The notes under the pieces: model-generated
What the model was told of the DNA's origin: nothing
The model's database searches: none
Seen by the model: the letters and a program-made list of their open reading frames with translations, nothing else
Shown here: piece after piece, positions 1 to 6,570 of the stretch
Layout: each line of letters opens with the position of its first letter
How positions within the stretch are numbered: the first letter of the stretch is position 1
Program-made: the position numbers and the translations under genes
Source: Dictyocoela muelleri
Lineage: Eukaryota > Microsporidia
Assembly: GCA_016256075.1 (NCBI GenBank)
Contig: SDVU01000508.1
Span: forward strand, 1-12,783
Direction of reading: 5' to 3'
DNA length: 12,783 bases

Positions 1-68
1 TCATAAGACTATGGTTGGAGACAACTCTCCGGGTTGGCAGCTATGGATGTTGTCAGCATGTAATATAA
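1..68 (+). mobile_element. MULE terminal repeat, right end of an element mostly outside the window
   Basis: This stretch matches, in inverted orientation, the outer end of the MULE that starts at 4058. About 60 of 64 bases agree, including the outermost GTAATATAAT. The same end recurs in direct orientation at about 12408-12477 with roughly 13 differences. The outer tip is at 68, so the body of this element lies to the left, outside the window. The high similarity to the 4058 end suggests a recent relative. Confidence 0.7.
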
Positions 69-88
69 TATAAAAAAGTTTTTAAAAA

Positions 89-247
89 ACATTTATCCTG
101 CATTGACATTTAAAATGAAAATCGCATACAAATAATATTTAAGTAGCTTAGTAGTTACGTGTTACTTGAACATTAAGAAACAACGTTCTAAATACCAAAG
201 TTGAATAATTTTCCCGGTTAGCAATTATGGATATTATCAGCATAATT
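89..247 (+). repeat. Old degraded copy of the MULE terminal repeat
   Basis: The stretch can be followed by eye along the right MULE terminal repeat at about 12310-12470. Landmarks in the same order are a TTATCCTG-like block, CATTGA, ATCGCATAC against ATCGCGTATAC, GTAGCTTA, CCAAAG, and a tip reading GGATATTATCAGCAT against GGATTTTGTCAACAT. It is much more diverged than the copy at 1-68 and is probably an older insertion remnant. Its outer tip is about 155 bp upstream of the HSP90-like start codon. The remainder, 248-390, is A-rich with no visible gene. Confidence 0.55.
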
Positions 248-390
248 AAGATTCATCTGTTTATAAAAAATTAAAAGTTTTTATAAAAACTGAATTTAAA
301 AAAAAAAATTTAAAAAAATTAAAAAATCAAAAAAATCAATAAAAGGAATAAAAGGAAAAAAATCAAAAAAAAATAAAAAAATCTTTTTAC

Positions 391-403
391 AACAGCCCCT
401 CAA
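391..403 (+). promoter_or_regulatory. CCCC start-proximal motif of the HSP90-like gene
   Basis: The bases AACAGCCCCTCAA lie directly before the ATG at 404, in an otherwise A/T-only leader. CCC or GGG motifs just upstream of the start codon are an established feature of microsporidian genes. The same motif precedes the other host gene here. An in-frame stop at 374-376 excludes a start further upstream in the same exon, so the motif and the stop together support the start at 404 (or the second ATG at 407). Confidence 0.6.
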
Positions 404-2905
404 ATGATGCTGTCATTGATTTTACAAATAAATTTCTCACTTCAACGAGAATACCAACTTGGGATTCACCAGGAATTGTTAGAAAACATAACACGTAGAG
501 CATTACGATGCAAATTCGGATTTATACGCGAGCTTATCAGCAACTCACATGATGCTTATCGAAGACTCATCAGTGAAACATCCGATCCACATGCAGCCAC
601 CGGTAAAGACATAATAATGAACATTTATCATGAATCTAAAGATAATGATGAAGTTTCTAAAGATGCTGAATCCAAACAAATGGATTTGTTTTTCAGTCTT
701 GAGGACCAAGGAATAGGTATGAATATTGACGAGTTAATAAATTATGTTGGAAAACTCGGAGGTAGCGGGACAAGAGATTTCAATTCAGAAGAAACAATAG
801 GTAAATTCGGAACTGGTCTCTATGCCTCATTGAGTGTGGCTGATGAACTCGAGATTTACACTAAAAGGTATGGTAGTGATAAAGCATACCTTTTAAAGCT
901 AAAGAGAGGGACTACAGCATACACCATTGATGAGATTGAAAAAGATGAGGTAGGAACAAAAATTGTTATGAAAATTGATGAGGCAAACAGAAACGATATA
1001 ACACGAAAAAACATCAAAGAGTGGATTGAAAAGAACATGTTGAATGAAAAATTTGAAGGCTATAGGTTGAAAATGGTGAAAGAAATTAAAGATGATAATA
1101 ATAAAGAAGATATTAAAGAAGATATTAAAGATGATATTAAAGATGATAATAAAGATGATAATAAAGATGATATTAAAGATGATATTAAAGATGATATTAA
1201 AGATGATAATAAAGATGATATTAAAGATGATAATAAAGATGATAATATTTTTGAAGAAGTAAAAATGTGTGAATGGCCTAAAAATGAAAGTGAATACGAA
1301 AAAGCCTTCAAGTCAATGAAAGGATCAGGTAATTTAATTTCAACATTAAATTTCAATTTCACTGTTAAACAAAAATCTGCATCAGGCTACATCGACCAAG
1401 TTGAGTACAACGCAATTGTTTTTATACCCGAATTCTTCGATTTACGACTTTTCGGAATTGAAAATAAAGGTAAACATTTTTTGTTCATTGGTGGTTCATT
1501 GATAAACGATCAAAACTTCGCAAAATCTCCATATTTTCTTGAGCCCATGTATGTCTTGTTAAAAAGCAGGAGTGCACACATTTCAAGCACTCGAGAAGAA
1601 CTTTTAAATTCAAAAGAAAGTGTTAAATTTATTTATGAATCGCTCCAAAGACGATTAGTCGAACACGTAAAAAACATTTTAAATTCAGATAAACGCGAAT
1701 CTTTTGTCAAGATTTATGAATCATACGTAAAATCAGGATACCTCAGTGCCCTAAAAGAAAATAATACGAAATTGAAAGATTCATTTTCTGAAATTTTAAC
1801 CTTCAGGACCACATCCGGCAATTCTGAAAATGAAAAGGAAGAGGTAAAAACATTAGAAGAAATTAAAGGCAAAGAAATTTATTTTACCAATTCGATCAAT
1901 TTTAAAAGTAACGCCCCAAATCCAATTTTTGATGGAATTGATGGAGACATAATTTTAGTCAACGGATTGACAGACGAACAAACTTTAAATTCTTTAGGAG
2001 AATTTCAGGGTCGAAAAATAATTGACGTTCAAAAACTTGAATTTGGATCTAAAAAAATTGATAGTGAAAATGACCCTAAAGGATTTTTAGCCAACTGTAA
2101 AGAAAAACTGAAAGACATCATCGAAGATGTTGTTGTTTCATCACGACTGAAGAAAACTCCGTTTTTCCTGAGAACTGACAAAAACCAAATCAGCAACACA
2201 ATGAAAAAAATCATGGGTAAAAATGCACAATCCTCAATTTTTGACAACATGATGAACAGAAAACCAATCCTTGAAGTTAACATTGAATCTGAAGAATATA
2301 AAAAAATTGAATCGATGAATGACTTTGAGATAGTTCGGGCCTATGTCATCGCAAACTCGTTAATTGAAGATGTTGAGATTAACCGAGAAATCTCGTATCT
2401 AACGATTGTTAACCTTTTAAGACGACAACTTAAAATGGATGAGTTTGCAATTCCAGTTGATCATAAAAATATGGATTTAGATAATAATGGGTTAAATACT
2501 GATGATTCTGATGATGAAAGTTCAATTGGAGATGATGAAAAGGTTAATTATGACGAAGAAGTTAATGACCTAAATGAAAGTGAAGTTAATGACTTAAATG
2601 ATGATGAAAAGGCTAATAATGATAAAAAGGCTATTGATGAAGAAAAGGCTATTTATGATGAAAAGGCTATTGATGATGAAAAGGCTATTGATGATAAAAA
2701 GGCTATTGATGATAAAAAGGCTATTGATGATAAAAAGGCTATTGATGATAAAAAGGCTATTGATGATGAAAAGGCTATTGATGATGAAAAGGCTATTGAT
2801 GATGAAAAGGCTATTGATGATGAAAAGGCTAATAATATCACTGAGGATCAAAAAGTTAATGATTTAAATGAAAGTAAAAATGTTAATGAAAAAGAAGATC
2901 TTTAA
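404..2905 (+). CDS. Divergent HSP90-family molecular chaperone with expanded charged repeats
   Basis: An 833-residue ATP-dependent chaperone of the HSP90 family, which folds and matures client proteins as a dimer. The N-terminal GHKL ATPase domain has RELISNSHDA at 42-51 (catalytic-type E43 and Mg-binding N47), DQGIGM at 101-106, GSGT at 120-123, IGKFGTG at 132-138 and VGTKI at 183-187. A charged linker (about 226-285) is built from DDIK/DDNK repeats. The middle domain (about 295-550) keeps STREELL at 395-401, whose R397 matches the ATP-contacting arginine of the family. The C-terminal dimerisation domain (about 562-690) has VVVSSRL. An acidic tail carries thirteen 6-residue repeats, and the protein ends KEDL rather than the cytosolic MEEVD. 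Family length is about 700, and the repeats account for most of the excess. The N-terminus MMLSLILQINFSL is hydrophobic but short, so compartment is unclear. No intron or frameshift is seen. It converges with the gene at 3361-3990. Confidence 0.94.
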   Translation: MMLSLILQINFSLQREYQLGIHQELLENITRRALRCKFGFIRELISNSHDAYRRLISETSDPHAATGKDIIMNIYHESKDNDEVSKDAESKQMDLFFSLEDQGIGMNIDELINYVGKLGGSGTRDFNSEETIGKFGTGLYASLSVADELEIYTKRYGSDKAYLLKLKRGTTAYTIDEIEKDEVGTKIVMKIDEANRNDITRKNIKEWIEKNMLNEKFEGYRLKMVKEIKDDNNKEDIKEDIKDDIKDDNKDDNKDDIKDDIKDDIKDDNKDDIKDDNKDDNIFEEVKMCEWPKNESEYEKAFKSMKGSGNLISTLNFNFTVKQKSASGYIDQVEYNAIVFIPEFFDLRLFGIENKGKHFLFIGGSLINDQNFAKSPYFLEPMYVLLKSRSAHISSTREELLNSKESVKFIYESLQRRLVEHVKNILNSDKRESFVKIYESYVKSGYLSALKENNTKLKDSFSEILTFRTTSGNSENEKEEVKTLEEIKGKEIYFTNSINFKSNAPNPIFDGIDGDIILVNGLTDEQTLNSLGEFQGRKIIDVQKLEFGSKKIDSENDPKGFLANCKEKLKDIIEDVVVSSRLKKTPFFLRTDKNQISNTMKKIMGKNAQSSIFDNMMNRKPILEVNIESEEYKKIESMNDFEIVRAYVIANSLIEDVEINREISYLTIVNLLRRQLKMDEFAIPVDHKNMDLDNNGLNTDDSDDESSIGDDEKVNYDEEVNDLNESEVNDLNDDEKANNDKKAIDEEKAIYDEKAIDDEKAIDDKKAIDDKKAIDDKKAIDDKKAIDDEKAIDDEKAIDDEKAIDDEKANNITEDQKVNDLNESKNVNEKEDL
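1091..1246 (+). repeat. In-frame 12-bp repeats encoding the HSP90 charged linker
   Basis: Tandem units GATGATATTAAA and GATGATAATAAA, plus variants with GAAGAT, encode D-D-I-K and D-D-N-K tetrapeptides at residues 230-281. The linker between the N and middle domains is charged and variable in HSP90s generally. Here it is an unusually pure repeat, so copy number should vary easily by slippage. Unit length is a multiple of three, so changes in copy number keep the frame. The same property leaves the antisense strand open, which explains the spurious reverse ORF at 1060-1362. Confidence 0.9.
2609..2842 (+). repeat. 18-bp tandem array encoding KAIDDE/KAIDDK in the HSP90 tail
   Basis: Thirteen units of 18 bp: one K-A-N-N unit, eleven K-A-I units (2627-2824, exactly 11 x 18 bp) and a last K-A-N-N unit. 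The sixth residue alternates in blocks: four consecutive K units are followed by four E units. That is the pattern expected from local unit duplication. The array encodes residues 736-813 of an acidic tail. It leaves five other reading frames partly open, giving false ORFs on both strands. Confidence 0.92.
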
Positions 2906-2910
2906 ATAAA
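2905..2910 (+). terminator. AATAAA polyadenylation-like signal overlapping the HSP90 stop codon
   Basis: The last A of the TAA stop (2903-2905) begins AATAAA. Signals touching or overlapping the stop codon are common in compact microsporidian genomes. The local sequence is AT-rich, so a chance match is possible. Confidence 0.4.
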
Positions 2911-3360
2911 AGTCTTTCTTAAAAATGAGAATTTTTTAAATTATTTATTATTCTTTAAATATTTGGCTTAATTTTAATAATTAAAAACTATTTAAGACAG
3001 GACTAAATTAAAAATTAATTTTAATTAACTACATTAAAAATTAATTTTAATATTTTAAATTTAACTTAAAAGAATTTGGTTCCTTTTGATTTGAACATTA
3101 AAATCAAAATTTATTGATATTTAAAATATTAACAATTATTAAAAAATTGAATAAAACATTATTTCAAGAATTTTATTTTTAAAGATTTCAACTTTAAAGA
3201 TTTCAACTTTAAAGTTTTTATTTTTTAAGATTTAAAATTTAAAGATTTAAAGATTTTATCATTAACAATTTAACCTTTAAAGTTGAAATTTAATCTTAAG
3301 AATTAACCCTTACTTCAAAATTTATACTTTTTCAATACTTTACCAATTTAATCATTTTTC
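2911..3360. other. AT-rich spacer between convergent genes, with short direct repeats
   Basis: No gene is visible. The spacer holds two simple repeats. A roughly 26-bp block ending TTAAAAATTAATTTTAATTA is repeated directly at about 3002-3054. A 15-bp unit, AAAGATTTCAACTTT, is duplicated in tandem at 3181-3210, and related AAAGATTT words continue to about 3256. These look like slippage products in low-complexity DNA. Both neighbouring genes end here, so any 3' processing signals for either transcript would lie in or beside this region. Confidence 0.7.
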
Positions 3361-3990
3361 TTACTTTCTAATTTCTTTTATCCACATCTCAAGATCATTA
3401 ATAAGCCCTTTTCTTTGCAATTTTAATTTTTCTTCATTATAAATTTTATTTCTCATCTCCTTACTTTTAAGCAATTCATAAAACCCATTATCCTCAAAAT
3501 CATAAGGTAATTTTTTATAAACCTGATAACACGCAGTTAAGTATTTAAACATTTCATCAAAATCATCAAGTGCTTCATCATAAATACCAACTGACTTATC
3601 AATTTCTTCATAAAATAATTTTTGTTTTTTATAAATATTTAACATTTTCTTCTTTTCTAGATATTTCTTCACAATTTTAAAAAAATTATTTATTTTTTGA
3701 TCAAATTCGTCAAATTTTCTATCGTTGTTTAGAATTGATTTTTTTCGTTCAAACGGAAAATCTATTTTAAAAATTGTTTTTAAACAGATGTCTTCGAATA
3801 ATGAAAATTCATTGTTGAAGTTTGAGATAATAAGGTCATTATCATTATTATTGTCATTTTCATTATTATCGTCATTACCCTTATTATTATCATTATTATT
3901 GAGTATTTTTGATAATTCTATTTTTAAATCTGCTAAGAATGATTTTGGATTAAATCCGAAGAATTCTATTTCTTGATCGTAAGTGTACAT
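3361..3990 (-). CDS. Candidate Mis12/Mtw1-like kinetochore protein
   Basis: A 209-residue protein. The N-terminus, with YDQEIEFFGFNPKSF at 4-18, resembles the start of the Mis12/Mtw1 family (human MIS12 has a closely similar tyrosine, then EAQFFGF, then a proline). Residues 64-86, with LFEDICLKTIFKI then a proline, fit the family pattern of a helix ending in an N/L-x-F-x-I-P motif. Between them is an N/D-rich insert (31-52), typical of AT-rich slippage. Residues about 92-135 are strongly charged and likely coiled coil, followed by more helix to the end. Mis12 proteins are about 200-290 residues and form the MIND/Mis12 complex linking centromeric chromatin to Ndc80. The start is supported by a CCC motif 3-5 bases upstream. 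The gene begins 67 bp from a MULE end. The match is by eye to a short, poorly conserved family. The alternative is an unrelated coiled-coil protein. Confidence 0.6.
   Translation of the reverse strand: MYTYDQEIEFFGFNPKSFLADLKIELSKILNNNDNNKGNDDNNENDNNNDNDLIISNFNNEFSLFEDICLKTIFKIDFPFERKKSILNNDRKFDEFDQKINNFFKIVKKYLEKKKMLNIYKKQKLFYEEIDKSVGIYDEALDDFDEMFKYLTACYQVYKKLPYDFEDNGFYELLKSKEMRNKIYNEEKLKLQRKGLINDLEMWIKEIRK
3835..3900 (-). repeat. Asn/Asp-rich trinucleotide run in the Mis12-like gene
   Basis: AAT and GAT codons, read on the minus strand, encode residues 31-52, almost all N or D. The run interrupts the region between the two recognisable helical blocks. It is likely a slippage expansion in a loop rather than a functional domain. 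Confidence 0.8.
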
Positions 3991-3997
3991 GAGGGTT
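3991..3997 (-). promoter_or_regulatory. CCC start-proximal motif of the Mis12-like gene
   Basis: On the minus strand the ATG is directly preceded by AACCCTC. This is the same kind of C-run before the start codon as at 391-403, and it is the microsporidian start-proximal signal. It supports the ATG at 3990-3988. Only 67 bp separate this ATG from the MULE tip, so the core promoter must be very short or overlap the transposon end. Confidence 0.55.
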
Positions 3998-4057
3998 GCT
4001 TTTGTTATTTTTAATTTAATAATGATATTAGATGTATTGAATGTTATTAAATGTTAT

Positions 4058-4443
4058 TATATTACACGCTGAAAACATCCATAGCTGCCAATTCGGAGAG
4101 TTGTCTCCAACCATAGTCTTTAGACCTTTAGTTCCTTGTGTTAAAAAAATACGTCATTTCCTAAGCTACCCAGAAGCCCAGCTGTATACGCGATTTTCGT
4201 TTTATCAATGACTCGGCAGGATACAGGTAATTAGTAGCTTTTTCATGATATTTTATTTTTCACTACTTTTTGCCGAGATGCGCCACCGCACTCATCCCCA
4301 CACCTAGGAGAGTCCCTTATGCTTAATAGTCATATTAGACCAAGTCTTAATCAGCTATACTACACTGGAACAACAGTATATTAATACTATATTTCTATAG
4401 TTTTTGACCGCTAATGTCATTTCCTAATTATTTATTAAATAGA
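4058..4443 (-). repeat. Left terminal inverted repeat of the MULE
   Basis: Read on the minus strand, it aligns along its whole length with 12098-12477. Shared landmarks in order are CAGTGTRGTATAG, TTAAGACTTGGTCTAA, GACTCTC then TAGGTGTGGGGATGAGTGCGG, CATTGATAAAAC, ATCGCGTATACA and the tip. Identity by eye is roughly 75-80 percent with small indels. The inner part (from about 4360) occurs a third time at about 5376-5463 in inverted orientation. Confidence 0.8.
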
Positions 4444-4512
4444 GACGTCAGCGGGGTTCGGACCTCAATATTTAAATTTTACATCAAGAGTGTTAACCAC
4501 AGAGATATCTGG
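4443..4512 (-). repeat. tRNA-like (SINE-type) module, left copy
   Basis: On the minus strand the order is GCCAGATATCTCTGTGGTTAA, then CACTCTTGATG, then GAGGTCCGAACCCCGC. The first block resembles a tRNA D-arm/A-box and the last a T-arm/B-box (GGTTCGAANCC) at tRNA-like spacing. The acceptor and T stems do not pair properly, so it is not a functional tRNA gene. It could be a tRNA-derived SINE remnant or a degraded tRNA. A partner copy in inverted orientation lies at 5303-5376. Confidence 0.4.
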
Positions 4513-4552
4513 CCCATGTGTACCCAAATAACGTCATAAAACCCTAAATAAA

Positions 4553-4570
4553 ATATATATATATATATAT
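4553..4570. repeat. AT dinucleotide microsatellite
   Basis: About nine uninterrupted AT units. A similar run lies at about 5642-5660. Both are inside the MULE left arm. Confidence 0.9.
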
Positions 4571-4611
4571 GGTAAAATAAAAAAAATTAAATATAGATAG
4601 CAAGTGTTAAT

Positions 4612-4915
4612 TATAAAGGCGGTTACAGTTTTTGAGGCATTGAGAAAATTTGCGGAGCAGTGGGTAAATTTTTGGGCGAAAGAAAAATTGTTTATGCGCA
4701 AGATAATTTTAAGCACCCTGTGAAATGTTTTAGAGCGGCCAGGAAATTTTTAGAGGCGGTATGATATGTTTAGAAGGGACCGAAGTAGTTCATGGAATAA
4801 ATTTCTAGGATATTTCGGAAGATTTTAAGAGCAGGGTTAATTTTCTAGGAAGATAAGTTTATTAAGAGTGGGTTTAATTTAAAAGAGCGGCGGTTTCATT
4901 TTAAAGAAGATAGAA
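4612..4915 (+). repeat. Degenerate G-rich array, about 22-bp period
   Basis: An irregular series in which an ATTTT/GTTT block is followed by a G-rich block such as GAGCGG, GGAGCAG, GGGCG, AGGCGG, AAGGGACCG or AGAGCAGGG. It repeats about every 17-25 bases for roughly a dozen turns. The plus strand is rich in G and T and poor in C, unlike its surroundings. No reading frame is open through it on the plus strand. It looks like an ancient minisatellite whose units have drifted. The array lies between the two inverted tRNA-like modules. Confidence 0.5.
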
Positions 4916-4989
4916 AAAGGTTTTCAAGATTCGAAAAACATAAAAGTTGTAAACTAGAAAACAAGAATTTGTTTATCCAAAAAAATAGT

Positions 4990-5276
4990 TTTTACAATGG
5001 TATGTGCCACTCCAAAGAAATGAGGAGTGGTAATGAAAGTATATTGAAAGAAACATAAAATGTCTTTTAAAGAAATTATTCGGTTTTGTTTTCTATATAG
5101 AGAAATTTTTTTTAGCATGACATTCTTTCCTTGCAAAAAATGCATTGTTATAAGAAAAATATCTTTATATGGAAAACAAACTCGAATAATTTCTTTAACA
5201 GGAGATTTTATGTTTCTTTCAATATACTTTCATTACCCCTCATCATTTCTTTGGAGTAGCACATACCGTTGTAGAA
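4990..5276. repeat. Fold-back element, arms about 142 bp
   Basis: Bases 4990-5132 are the imperfect reverse complement of 5135-5276, with about 85 percent identity by eye and almost no loop. Matching landmarks are ATGGTATGTGCCACTCCAAAG against its partner near 5251-5271, TAATGAAAGTATATTGAAAG against the partner near 5217-5236, and AAAGAAATTATTCG. It resembles a MITE-like fold-back. The small ORFs over it on both strands encode nearly the same peptide because the arms are complementary, so they are not counted as genes. Confidence 0.8.
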
Positions 5277-5302
5277 AAAAAATATATTATTAAATTATTA
5301 TG

Positions 5303-5463
5303 CCAGATAGAATATTAGTTAACACTCTTGAATGTAAATTTAAGTATTATGATTCGAATCCCGCGGACTCCACTCTTTAATAAATAATGAGGATATGATA
5401 ATAAGTGGTCATAACTACATAGTTATAGTATAATATATAATTATTCCACTGTGGTATAGCCGT
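5303..5463 (+). repeat. Inner copy of the MULE terminal-repeat segment, with tRNA-like module
   Basis: This is the reverse complement of about 4360-4512. The tRNA-like part spans 5303-5376: GCCAGATA, GTTAACACTCTTGAATG, and GATTCGAATCCCGCGGACTCC as B-box-like end. The remaining part, 5377-5463, matches the inner 86 bp of both terminal repeats (GGTCATAACTA, TATAGTATAAT, CCACTGTGGTATAG). The 4360-5463 block is therefore a large fold-back that encloses the G-rich array and the smaller fold-back. Confidence 0.7.
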
Positions 5464-5466
5464 CTA

Positions 5467-5540
5467 CCGGCTTTTCCGCCAAATACTGAAATGCCGACTT
5501 TTCCGCTAAAGACTGGAATGCCGACTTTTCCGCACAAAAG
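5467..5540 (+). repeat. 27-bp tandem repeat, about 2.7 copies
   Basis: Units start at 5467, 5494 and 5521. The consensus begins CCGACTTTTCCGC and ends AAGACTGGAATG. The first two units differ at five or six positions, and the third is truncated after about 18 bases. It directly abuts the inner terminal-repeat copy. A related palindromic word, GGCGGAAAAATCGAAAAGCC, lies at about 12082-12101 beside the right terminal repeat, which suggests the motif belongs to the MULE subterminal region. Confidence 0.85.
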
Positions 5541-5848
5541 GAAAAATTAAAAAGAAACACATTTAACAATCGAAAATAAATAAATGAAAGATTAAATTAT
5601 AGTGAGCAATAGAGGTGGGAAAAAGATCTTTTTGGATGGAAATATATATATATATATATAATTATACGAGAATGAAAGAAGGAAAAAATGTCTTGAGATG
5701 TGATAAAAAACACTGAACTTCGAAACTATATCTATCTGCTGAGTACGTTTTCTTATCTTTAACTTCCTATAACCACATTCTGAGGAAAAATAGATCGCAT
5801 ATGTAGTTTTTATAGACAAAAATAAAAAAAGAATCATTATTAAACAAC
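5541..5848. other. MULE interior, no recognisable coding remains
   Basis: The transposase N-terminus, often carrying a zinc finger such as FLYWCH in this superfamily, would be expected here. Neither strand gives a convincing match. An 81-residue open frame on the minus strand (5592-5837) shows no family features and runs against the transposase. Confidence 0.5.
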
Positions 5849-6550
5849 GAAAGTGAAAGAAATTATATTTCTAAACTGCTTAAAGAGAATGATGCTCTTC
5901 ATAACATTCATTTCAAATATGATTCGGTTAAAGATATGATTGGAAGACATAGAAGAAAAAAATAGCTTTATTAAAATGTATGATATTCCTTTAGAAATAA
6001 CGAAAAGCCCCAATAAAAATGAATACTTTTACTCTATGACAGTGTTATGAAATATATTAATAGAGTTATAATATTCGCCACTAATTCTAATATCCTAAAT
6101 TTGTCTCATATCAATATATGTTTATAAGATGGAACCTTTAAGTGATGTCCAGAAAATTTTTATCGGATTTTTACGATACAATGTAAAATAAGACAAAGAT
6201 ATCTTCCCTTTTTCTTTTTTTTATGAAAAAAATATAACCTCATACAATAAGTTCTTTAGGTTTTTATTCCTCTCAATTTTTATCAGGCCATATACATATG
6301 ATATTGATTTTAAAAATACTAGTCATAAATCTTTGAAAAAATATTTCCGAATATACAACAGCATGATTGAAATTTTCGTTAAGGATAAATAATGTCGAAA
6401 TACGTACAAAAATCCGGATTTTAAATACTTTATTTCTAGCTTATTGTTTAAAACGCATATAAAAATGATTTTACCTATTTCCTTTGTATCCGAAGAAGAG
6501 GTTGACTGAGAAAACTGCAAAAGAATTTCATATATGCCAAATAAATGGGC
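5849..6550 (+). pseudogene. MULE transposase remnant, N-terminal and central part
   Basis: DDE transposase that would cut and reinsert the MULE by its terminal repeats. In frame from 5849: ESERNYISKLLKENDALHN, then DMIGRHRRKK, then RVIIFATNSNILNLSHINI, then DGTFK at 6128-6142. The last is the classic MULE block holding the first catalytic D, followed by CPENFYRIFTIQCKI. In a different frame from 6297, YDIDFKNTSHKSLKKYF matches the block with the second catalytic D (codon 6306-6308). YKNPDFKYFISSLLF and HIKMILPISFVSEEEVD follow. Several stops and at least one frame change break it; one TGA directly follows DGTFK. The usual GC-x-FH segment after the second D is missing. The C-terminal part is at 11487-11865. 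Clearly inactive. Confidence 0.75.
6385..6550 (+). repeat. Duplicated transposase block, copy 1
   Basis: It is directly repeated at about 11484-11648. Both begin TAATGTCGAAATACGTACAAAAATCC and continue through the region encoding K-M-I-L and F-V-S-E-E. Identity by eye is about 80-85 percent. Both copies flank the AT-rich and LTR-retrotransposon insert. Confidence 0.85.
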
Positions 6551-6570
6551 ATGGAAAAAACCCTATTCAG

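Noticed and set aside
1060-1362. Reverse-strand open frame of 100 codons over the HSP90 linker
   Set aside because: It arises because the 12-bp linker repeats are open in several frames. The product is a monotonous S/L repeat and lies inside a well-supported gene on the other strand.
2594-2867. Three open frames on both strands over the HSP90 tail array
   Set aside because: An 18-bp unit without stops in any of these frames gives false ORFs. None has a family match.
61-4057. HSP90 and Mis12-like genes as cargo captured by a MULE (Pack-MULE)
   Set aside because: The flanking MULE tips face inward with their bodies outside, so the genes are not between the ends of a single element.
4443-4512. 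Functional tRNA gene
   Set aside because: A-box-like and B-box-like words are present, but the acceptor and T stems do not pair in either copy.
4534-4716. Reverse-strand open frame of 60 codons
   Set aside because: It runs through the AT microsatellite and the degenerate array and shows no protein features.
4954-5293. Two small open frames, one on each strand, with similar peptides
   Set aside because: They are the two arms of the fold-back read on opposite strands. The similarity follows from complementarity, not from a gene family.
5592-5837. Reverse-strand open frame of 81 codons in the MULE
   Set aside because: It is hydrophobic and low in complexity, matches nothing recognisable and is antisense to the expected transposase N-terminus.
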